NCBI RefSeq assembly: GCF_024529955.1
Contig: NZ_AP024854.1
Location: 2,542,001 to 2,606,000, forward strand
Length of the DNA: 64,000 nt
Direction of reading: 5' to 3'
Source of the DNA: Photobacterium toruni
GTDB taxonomy: Bacteria; Pseudomonadota; Gammaproteobacteria; Enterobacterales; Vibrionaceae
The notes beneath the pieces are model-generated. The model was given only the letters and a program-made list of their open reading frames with translations. It was not told the origin of the DNA and searched no databases. This document shows, piece after piece, positions 62,920-64,000 of this stretch. Each line of letters opens with the position of its first letter. The stretch's first letter is position 1. Made by a program: the position numbers and the translations under genes.

Positions 62920-64000
62920 TTACGGCCAGTAAGGGGTTAGTTCAATACTGATCTGCCGAGTCTGGCTCATTGCATGTAACAATGATTCTTCTTGACGTTG
63001 TAACCACTTTTGAATTTGCGCTAAATCATCACCTTCAAACAAGGCTAATAACTGGCGGATAGGCTCTAGTCCGCGTAAATCTTCTAGACCTTGTAATAAA
63101 TCTAACCACGGCATTCTAAAAGATGCACGACGATCTTCATCATACAAGCCAGCAAATGCAATTCCACTCATTAAATTACGTAATAAACGTGGTTTTTGAT
63201 CAAGATAATCAATACGACTTAGTTGACGCTCAATAGGAAAAACATCAAGTAATTCAGACCATGAACGGGTCAACATATTATCTGCAAATGCTTTCACTGG
63301 CGCTGCTAGCTTAGTACGTGACTTATCATCAAGAAATGGCTGCCAACCTCGACTTAAGATCCAACGACTCAAATCAAGTAGTAATCCACAATAACGCGCT
63401 GAACGGATTAGTTGAATCATAGCATCACTGTCAGGAAGATCTTGATAACGCAGTTCTAACTGCTGTTGTAACTCTTTACGAACATTCAGCTTACGCAGAA
63501 CATAAGCCTTATCGTCAATCAATTCTTGAATGCTATTAGCATCTTCTAACCAACTAAGCTCACCTTCCAGCCACTGTAATTCTTGACGTAATAACGCACT
63601 GGCACGACGAGGAATAATGCCACCAAAAGTCGCAAAAGTTTGACGTAATAGACTCAACGCTTGTGATATTTGTACCAATGCTTGTGGATCTTGACGTTCC
63701 ACATAAATTTGCTCATGGTACAACCAGTGATCTAACGCATGTTCAAGCGTCTTAATAAATGTTGATTCAACTGAATCTTGAGCCGTTGCATTAACAAAAA
63801 CTAATGGCTTGATTGGATCACCTTGATAATCCGCAGCAAGTCGGTAGCCACGAGCTGCCTTACTAAGATTACCTAATCGCATTCCACCATCAACACATAA
63901 TTCACGCGCTAAAGTGAATAAAGCGTCGGTTTGACCCGATTTTAGTTCTAATTCTACTTCACAAATAGATGAGCGTTTATCATCAACACTCACTTCACCA
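62920..64000 (-). CDS. ygiF: Inorganic triphosphatase YgiF (CYTH-CHAD), C-terminal part
   Basis: The open frame runs off the right edge, so the N-terminus is missing; the visible part is 359 codons. Its first residues (GEVSVDDKRSSICEVELELK) match the end of the CYTH domain of E. coli YgiF (GEVKAG then EPICELELEL), and the rest is the CHAD domain. CYTH enzymes hydrolyse tripolyphosphate, and CHAD helices bind polyphosphate. A GTG seen near the edge is internal and not a start. Confidence 0.9.
   Translation of the reverse strand, partial: GEVSVDDKRSSICEVELELKSGQTDALFTLARELCVDGGMRLGNLSKAARGYRLAADYQGDPIKPLVFVNATAQDSVESTFIKTLEHALDHWLYHEQIYVERQDPQALVQISQALSLLRQTFATFGGIIPRRASALLRQELQWLEGELSWLEDANSIQELIDDKAYVLRKLNVRKELQQQLELRYQDLPDSDAMIQLIRSARYCGLLLDLSRWILSRGWQPFLDDKSRTKLAAPVKAFADNMLTRSWSELLDVFPIERQLSRIDYLDQKPRLLRNLMSGIAFAGLYDEDRRASFRMPWLDLLQGLEDLRGLEPIRQLLALFEGDDLAQIQKWLQRQEESLLHAMSQTRQISIELTPYWP

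Noticed and set aside
63991-64000. GTG near the right edge as the start of a short CHAD protein
   Set aside because: The frame stays open to the edge, and the upstream residues match the CYTH domain of YgiF, so the gene is cut by the window and not short.

Overview
The window is a chromosomal segment of a marine gammaproteobacterium of the Vibrionaceae. Genus Photobacterium is the best guess. The evidence is a chitin-oligosaccharide operon in the Vibrio/Photobacterium gene order, an rRNA operon with tRNA-Ile, tRNA-Ala and a doubled 5S gene, Vibrio-type lptFG-pepA-holC-valS and nudF-cpdA-parE-parC-plsC blocks, and low-GC, AT-rich spacers. Both edges cut genes: an ABC permease on the left and ygiF on the right.

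Layout. 1-11.8 kb (+) is the distal part of an operon for import and breakdown of chitin/chitosan oligosaccharides: ABC permeases and two ATPases, GH9 glucosaminidase, glucosamine kinase, cytoplasmic GH20 hexosaminidase, chitobiose phosphorylase and a hexose-phosphate mutase. 12.4-18.5 kb (-) is a complete rRNA operon (16S, Ile, Ala, 23S, 5S, 5S, Asp) ending in a decayed tRNA-Asp copy and a duplicated terminator. 19-25.4 kb holds tsgA, a periplasmic 2H phosphoesterase, a RIO kinase, an exported amidohydrolase with a divergent LysR regulator, and tRNA-Leu(CAA). 25.5-37.2 kb holds an RDD protein, lptFG, pepA, holC-valS, a tandem DUF2061 protein, a GH2 beta-mannosidase and rraB.

37.2-46.3 kb is an arginine/carbamoyl-phosphate region. 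A YfcC-family carrier, arginine deiminase, carbamate kinase and ornithine carbamoyltransferase are followed by pyrBI, with a leader peptide and attenuator, then an ArgR-family regulator and ridA. These genes share carbamoyl phosphate: deiminase plus OTC can make it for ATP production through carbamate kinase, while PyrB uses it for pyrimidines. FNR-like, PurR-like and weak ARG-like sites lie in the spacers. 46.3-64 kb holds idi, plsC, parC, parE, yqiA, cpdA, yqiB, nudF, tolC, hldE, glnE, a chemoreceptor and ygiF.

No mobile element, CRISPR array, toxin-antitoxin pair or phage gene was seen, and I found no clearly new multi-gene defence-type system. The most interesting signals are regulatory or RNA-level: the pyrBI attenuator with a PurR-like box over its promoter, the ArgR paralogue with an altered arginine-contact residue, the decayed tRNA-Asp duplication, and FNR-like boxes by the arginine carrier and rraB.
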